Part shown: one piece after another, positions 6,443 to 9,586 of the stretch | Numbering within the stretch: position 1 is the first letter of the stretch | How the letters are laid out: each line of letters begins with the position of its first letter | Source: Desulfuromusa sp. | GTDB lineage: Bacteria; Desulfobacterota; Desulfuromonadia; Desulfuromonadales; Geopsychrobacteraceae | Direction of reading: 5' to 3' | Length of the DNA stretch: 9,586 nt | Assembly (NCBI GenBank): GCA_021157505.1 | Contig: JAGGWI010000008.1 | Coordinates: forward strand, 1-9,586 | Program-made: the position numbers and the translations under genes | Notes under the pieces: model-generated | Databases searched by the model: none | What the model was told of the DNA's origin: nothing | The model's input: the letters and a program-made list of their open reading frames with translations, nothing else

Positions 6443-7820
6443 GTCCGGGAGTCCGTGGGAAAGGGATAACATCGCGGATATTTTCCATCCCGGTCAAGTA
6501 CATCAATAAACGTTCAAAACCCAGACCAAAACCAGCATGAGGGCAACTGCCCCAACGCCGGATATCGAGATACCAATCCATCTCATCAGCGGCAATTCCC
6601 TGAGCCTCCATTCGCGCTTGCAGTACATCAAAGCGCTCTTCACGCTGGCTGCCACCGATAATTTCACCCACCCGGGGCACCAGCAAATCCATGGCAGCAA
6701 CGGTTTTCTCATCATCGTTCACCCGCATGTAAAACGCTTTAATCTGCTTTGGATAATCGATGACGAAGACCGGCCCATTAAATATTTTTTCGGTCAGGTA
6801 GCGCTCATGCTCCGATTGCAGATCATGGCCCCATTCCACTGGAAATTCAAACGACTGGCCCGATTTTTGTAGTTGCTCAACCGCCTCGGTATAACTGATG
6901 GTCCGGAAATCTGCCTTGGCGAGAGATTCGAGTTTATCGAGCAGACCTTTTTCAACCCGCTGATTGAAAAAATCGAGATCCTCCTGGCAATTTTCCAGAG
7001 CATAGACAACCATATAGCGGAGAAAATCTTCCCCCAGTTGACAGTTATCGCGCAGGTCGGCAAAGGCAATTTCCGGTTCAATCATCCAGAATTCAGCAGC
7101 ATGGCGGCTGGTGTTGGAATTTTCAGCCCGGAAGGTTGGTCCGAAAGTGTAAATATCAGAAAATGCCGTGGCAAATAGTTCCCCCTGTAACTGCCCGCTG
7201 ACCGTCAGACCGGTGCGCTCACCAAAAAAGTCCTGCGTCCAATCAACCTTGCCAGCCTGCTGTGGTGGATTGGTCGGATCGAGGGTAGAGACCCGAAACA
7301 TCTCCCCTGCCCCCTCACAATCATTGGTGGTGATAATCGGAGTCTGCACATTAAGGAAACCCCGCTGTTGAAAAAATTGATGGGTTGCAAAAGCGAGGGC
7401 ACTGCGCATCCGGAACACGGCACCAAAAGTATTGGAGCGGGGCCGCAAATGGGCGATGGAACGGAGATATTCAAGGCTATGGCGCTTTTTCTGCAATGGA
7501 TAGTGTTCATCACTGGAACCAATAATTTCAATATTCTGGGCCTGAACTTCCCAGGCTTGGCCAGCAGCAGGTGATTCAACCAGCGGCCCGGTAATCGCCA
7601 GACACGCGCCAGTGCCAACCTTGGAGGCGGCTTCGTAATTATCAAGATCCGGGCTCAAAACGATCTGCACAGAAGCAAAACAACTACCATCATTCAAGGT
7701 AACAAAAGCAACCCCTTTGCCCCGCCGGATAGAACGGACCCACCCTTTGACACAAACCACCCCTTCTGCCTGTTGCGATTGCAACAACTCTTTGACCGAA
7801 ATTCTTACCAATTGATTCAT
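6429..7820 (-). CDS. asnS: Asparaginyl-tRNA synthetase
   Basis: Cytoplasmic class II aminoacyl-tRNA synthetase charging tRNA-Asn with asparagine using ATP. It has 463 residues, against 466 in E. coli. An N-terminal OB-fold anticodon-binding domain (about 18-100: VCVKGWVRSIRRGKGVAFVTLNDG) precedes the catalytic core. The core has HLRPRSNTFGAVFRMRSAL (124-142), TPIITTNDCEGAGEMF (160-175), motif 2 TFGPTFRAENSNTSRH (225-240) with FWMIEPE, GEIIGGSQREER (385-396), motif 3 GFGLGFERL (430-438) and a conserved end RDVIPFPRTP (449-458). The presence of the Asn-specific core instead of AspRS signatures makes the assignment firm. A longer frame opens at 7889, but the ATG at 7820 matches the family start (MNQLVRISVKELL) and has an AAAGGA site 8 bases upstream. 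Upstream lie a palindromic repeat and a possible promoter; downstream the gene runs into the kinase gene with a 14-base overlap. Confidence 0.97.
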   Translation of the reverse strand: MNQLVRISVKELLQSQQAEGVVCVKGWVRSIRRGKGVAFVTLNDGSCFASVQIVLSPDLDNYEAASKVGTGACLAITGPLVESPAAGQAWEVQAQNIEIIGSSDEHYPLQKKRHSLEYLRSIAHLRPRSNTFGAVFRMRSALAFATHQFFQQRGFLNVQTPIITTNDCEGAGEMFRVSTLDPTNPPQQAGKVDWTQDFFGERTGLTVSGQLQGELFATAFSDIYTFGPTFRAENSNTSRHAAEFWMIEPEIAFADLRDNCQLGEDFLRYMVVYALENCQEDLDFFNQRVEKGLLDKLESLAKADFRTISYTEAVEQLQKSGQSFEFPVEWGHDLQSEHERYLTEKIFNGPVFVIDYPKQIKAFYMRVNDDEKTVAAMDLLVPRVGEIIGGSQREERFDVLQARMEAQGIAADEMDWYLDIRRWGSCPHAGFGLGFERLLMYLTGMENIRDVIPFPRTPGHARF

Positions 7821-7828
7821 CCTTATTT

Positions 7829-7834
7829 TCCTTT
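7829..7834 (-). promoter_or_regulatory. Ribosome binding site deciding the asnS start
   Basis: Complement reads AAAGGA, 8 bases before the ATG at 7820. It supports this start over the in-frame ATG at 7889, which lies inside the palindromic repeat and would add 23 residues unlike any AsnRS N-terminus. Confidence 0.75.
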
Positions 7835-7846
7835 CAGACACGCTAT

Positions 7847-7986
7847 CAGGGTGGTGAAAAATGTTTTCGAGGGCTTGAGTGCAGGGCAAAAATTACCGAA
7901 AAAGCGCAGTTTACACACAGTAAATGAGCATTTTGAGGAAATTTTCAACACAGCAATCCCAACGCAGATAGTTTTTCAACAGCCTG
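7847..7986. repeat. 140-bp imperfect palindromic intergenic element
   Basis: The two ends are near-inverted copies: CAGGGTGGTGAAAAA (7847-7861) and the complement of CAGGCTGTTGAAAAA (7972-7986), 13 of 15 bases alike. Symmetry continues inward with mismatches, through AAAATT.CC and AAAA..GC stretches, to the centre GTTTAC-ACACA-GTAAAT (7909-7925). The centre of the ends and the centre of the inner dyad coincide near 7917, which argues for one long stem-loop. It contains no gene. The outer 'CTGTTGAAAAA' type ends resemble intergenic palindromes I associate with Desulfuromonadales genomes, a recollection and not a search. It ends 26 bp before the asnS start and would be transcribed in the asnS leader if the promoter at 8003-8032 is used. 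Confidence 0.8.
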
Positions 7987-8002
7987 CAACAGAAACATCT
8001 CT

Positions 8003-8032
8003 ATTATCTCTAGATTAAGTCATGATCCGCAA
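8003..8032 (-). promoter_or_regulatory. Possible sigma-70 promoter of asnS
   Basis: On the minus strand TTGCGG (8032-8027) and GATAAT (8008-8003) are separated by 18 bases; the -10 box matches 5 of 6 consensus bases, the -35 box is weaker. It lies between the prfC terminator and the palindromic element. Predicted start is near 7996, giving a leader of about 175 bases that includes the palindrome. Other arrangements in this AT-rich stretch are possible. Confidence 0.4.
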
Positions 8033-8051
8033 GGGATATCAAATAAAAAGC

Positions 8052-8078
8052 AAAAAAAAGGGGCCGCATCGCGACCCC
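8052..8078 (-). terminator. Intrinsic terminator of prfC
   Basis: On the minus strand GGGGTCGC-GAT-GCGGCCCC (8078-8060) forms an 8-bp GC-rich stem with one G-T pair, followed at once by eight T (8059-8052). It starts 31 bp after the prfC stop and separates prfC from the asnS transcription unit. Confidence 0.92.
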
Positions 8079-8108
8079 TCTCCGAAACTATTTCTACAAC
8101 CACCGGTA

Positions 8109-9586
8109 TCAGCTATGTTCCCTCGATTTCAGAAACCGCACCCCTTCCCACTCCTCCATAGTATGTCCCAGACGCCACTCACTGGCTGCCAGATAGGTTA
8201 AATGGCCCTCAGCATCGTGGGCTAGACGCCCCTGATTCTTGGTCTGAAATTCATCTAATAATTTTCGATCATCACATTCAACCCACCGTGCCGTCGTATA
8301 ATCGACCCCCTCGTAAACGGCATTGACATTATACTCGGATTTAAGCCGTTCCATTGTTACATCGAACTGCAGAACACCAACCGCCCCAAGGATGAATTCT
8401 GCCCCGGTCAGCGGTTTGAAAACCTGCACTGCACCCTCTTCCGCCAGTTGGGTCAACCCTTTCTGCAATTGTTTCGATTTTAACGGATCCCGCAAACGAA
8501 CCCGACGAAAGTGCTCCGGAGCAAAACTGGGGATCCCGGTAAACTTGAGAGCCTCCCCGGTGGTGAAAGTGTCACCAATCTTGATTGTCCCATGGTTATG
8601 GAGCCCGATAATATCACCGGGATAAGCCTCCTCAACATGGGCTCGGTCCTGAGCCATAAAGATAGTGGCATTTGAGAGTGAAATTTCTTTGCCAATCCGA
8701 TGATGCTTGACCTTCATTCCCCGGGAAAATTTTCCGGAACAGATCCGTAAAAATGCGATCCGGTCACGGTGAGCGGGGTCCATATTCGCCTGAATTTTAA
8801 AAACAAATCCCGAAAACTGCTCTTCGTCCGGCTCGACAATTCGCTCTACGGTTTCCCGCAGACCGGGTGGTGGCGCCAGTTCGACAAACGCATCCAGCAT
8901 CTCCTGTACCCCGAAGTTATTAATGGCACTGCCGAAAAAAACCGGAGTCTGACTGGCGCGCAGGTATTCCTTAAGACTAAAGGGGTTTGCCGCACCTTCC
9001 AGCAGTTCGATATCATCCCGCAGTTCATCGGCCTGACTCCCCAGCAATTCATCCAGTTTCGGATCATTCAAATCGTCAATTTTAACGGTCTGGGTGCTGC
9101 GAATATCGTCACCGGGGCGAAACAGATTCAACTCTTTACGGTAGAGATTGTAAACCCCTTTAAACCGTTTTCCCATGCCAATCGGCCAGGAGAGGGGCGT
9201 ACATTCAATCTGCAGTTTTTCCTCGATGTCAGCAAGAATATCGAGGGGCTCCAGCCCTTCACGGTCGAGCTTGTTGATAAAGGTCAGCACCGGCGTATTG
9301 CGCATCCGACAGACCTCCATCAGCTTTTCGGTCTGTGGCTCAACCCCCTTCGCACTGTCGATCACCATCAGAGCACTGTCAACGGCAGTCAAAACCCGAT
9401 AGGTATCCTCAGAAAAATCCTGGTGACCCGGAGTATCGAGCAGGTTGATTTCAAAATCACGGTAATTAAACTTCATCACCGAGGAAGAAACTGAAATTCC
9501 CCGTTCTTTCTCAATACTCATCCAGTCACTGGTGGCGTGACGATTGGACTTTCGTGCCTTGACCGTTCCCGCCATCTGAATCGCCC
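8109..9586 (-). CDS. prfC: Peptide chain release factor 3, 5' end outside window
   Basis: Translational GTPase that removes RF1/RF2 from the ribosome after peptide release. 491 residues are visible and the frame is open to the window edge, entering with A-I-Q before MAGTVKARKSNRHATSDWM, which matches the family just after the P-loop. By comparison with the 529-residue E. coli protein, about 38 residues including the GKT P-loop lie outside the window; the ATG at 9575 is internal, not the start. Seen from that Met: switch I region IEKERGISVSSSVM (21-34), DTPGHQDFSEDTYR (47-60), NKLDREG (101-107, base-specific NKxD), WPIGMGKRFKGVYNLY. Later RF3 domains follow, with the conserved middle FKIQANMDPAHRDRIAFLRI and QFDVTMERLKSEYNV. 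The NKxD and RF3-specific features separate it from EF-G. The gene ends in its own terminator. Confidence 0.96.
   Translation of the reverse strand, partial: AIQMAGTVKARKSNRHATSDWMSIEKERGISVSSSVMKFNYRDFEINLLDTPGHQDFSEDTYRVLTAVDSALMVIDSAKGVEPQTEKLMEVCRMRNTPVLTFINKLDREGLEPLDILADIEEKLQIECTPLSWPIGMGKRFKGVYNLYRKELNLFRPGDDIRSTQTVKIDDLNDPKLDELLGSQADELRDDIELLEGAANPFSLKEYLRASQTPVFFGSAINNFGVQEMLDAFVELAPPPGLRETVERIVEPDEEQFSGFVFKIQANMDPAHRDRIAFLRICSGKFSRGMKVKHHRIGKEISLSNATIFMAQDRAHVEEAYPGDIIGLHNHGTIKIGDTFTTGEALKFTGIPSFAPEHFRRVRLRDPLKSKQLQKGLTQLAEEGAVQVFKPLTGAEFILGAVGVLQFDVTMERLKSEYNVNAVYEGVDYTTARWVECDDRKLLDEFQTKNQGRLAHDAEGHLTYLAASEWRLGHTMEEWEGVRFLKSREHS

Noticed and set aside
6443..6472. Kinase start at 6472
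   Set aside because: No ribosome site in range, a longer overlap with asnS, and ten extra residues before an already long signal peptide. It cannot be fully excluded.
7821..7889. Longer asnS start at 7889
   Set aside because: The extra 23 residues are encoded partly by the palindromic repeat and do not resemble AsnRS. The ATG at 7820 has a ribosome site and fits the family length.
8769..9494. Plus-strand open frame (241 codons) opposite prfC
   Set aside because: It is a shadow of the conserved RF3 coding sequence, with no ribosome site or family features.

Overview
The window reads as chromosomal DNA of a Gram-negative, Deltaproteobacteria-like organism, most plausibly a Desulfuromonadales relative. 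This rests on gene content (TAXI-type TRAP transporter, sigma-54 two-component system, asnS and prfC of proteobacterial type), moderate GC and AT-rich intergenic DNA; no taxonomic marker gene is present, so it is an inference. All six protein-coding genes lie on the minus strand, so the biological order runs from high to low coordinates.

Layout in transcription order: prfC (peptide chain release factor 3, 5' end cut off by the window edge at 9586) ends at 8109 and is followed by a clear intrinsic terminator (8052-8078). The 288-bp gap to asnS holds that terminator, a plausible sigma-70 promoter (8003-8032) and a 140-bp imperfect palindromic element (7847-7986) that would lie in the asnS leader. 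asnS (6429-7820) runs directly into a histidine kinase gene through an array of 7-bp tandem repeats. The kinase (4646-6442) has a periplasmic amino-acid-binding-protein-like sensor domain, and it overlaps by one base an NtrC-type sigma-54 response regulator (3234-4646). A 299-bp regulatory region follows, carrying a very good sigma-54 promoter (3025-3040) and upstream TATAAC/GTTATA dyads. Then come a TAXI-family periplasmic binding protein (1960-2934), an intrinsic terminator (1906-1938) and a fused TRAP permease (4TM/12TM type, 1-1811, 3' end cut off by the window edge).

Functional reading: the kinase probably senses a small solute in the periplasm and phosphorylates the regulator. The regulator binds upstream dyads and activates sigma-54 RNA polymerase at the promoter of the TRAP binding-protein gene. 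The binding protein captures a solute for the sodium- or proton-driven permease. The terminator between binding protein and permease probably sets a high binding-protein to permease ratio. The wiring is inferred from gene order and sites; the ligand cannot be read from the sequence.

Most unusual point: the asnS/kinase junction consists of two heptameric repeat arrays of opposite sense. They encode the N-terminus and the hydrophobic core of the kinase signal peptide. Because 7 is not a multiple of 3, a gain or loss of one unit would shift the kinase frame, so the array could act as a phase-variable switch.
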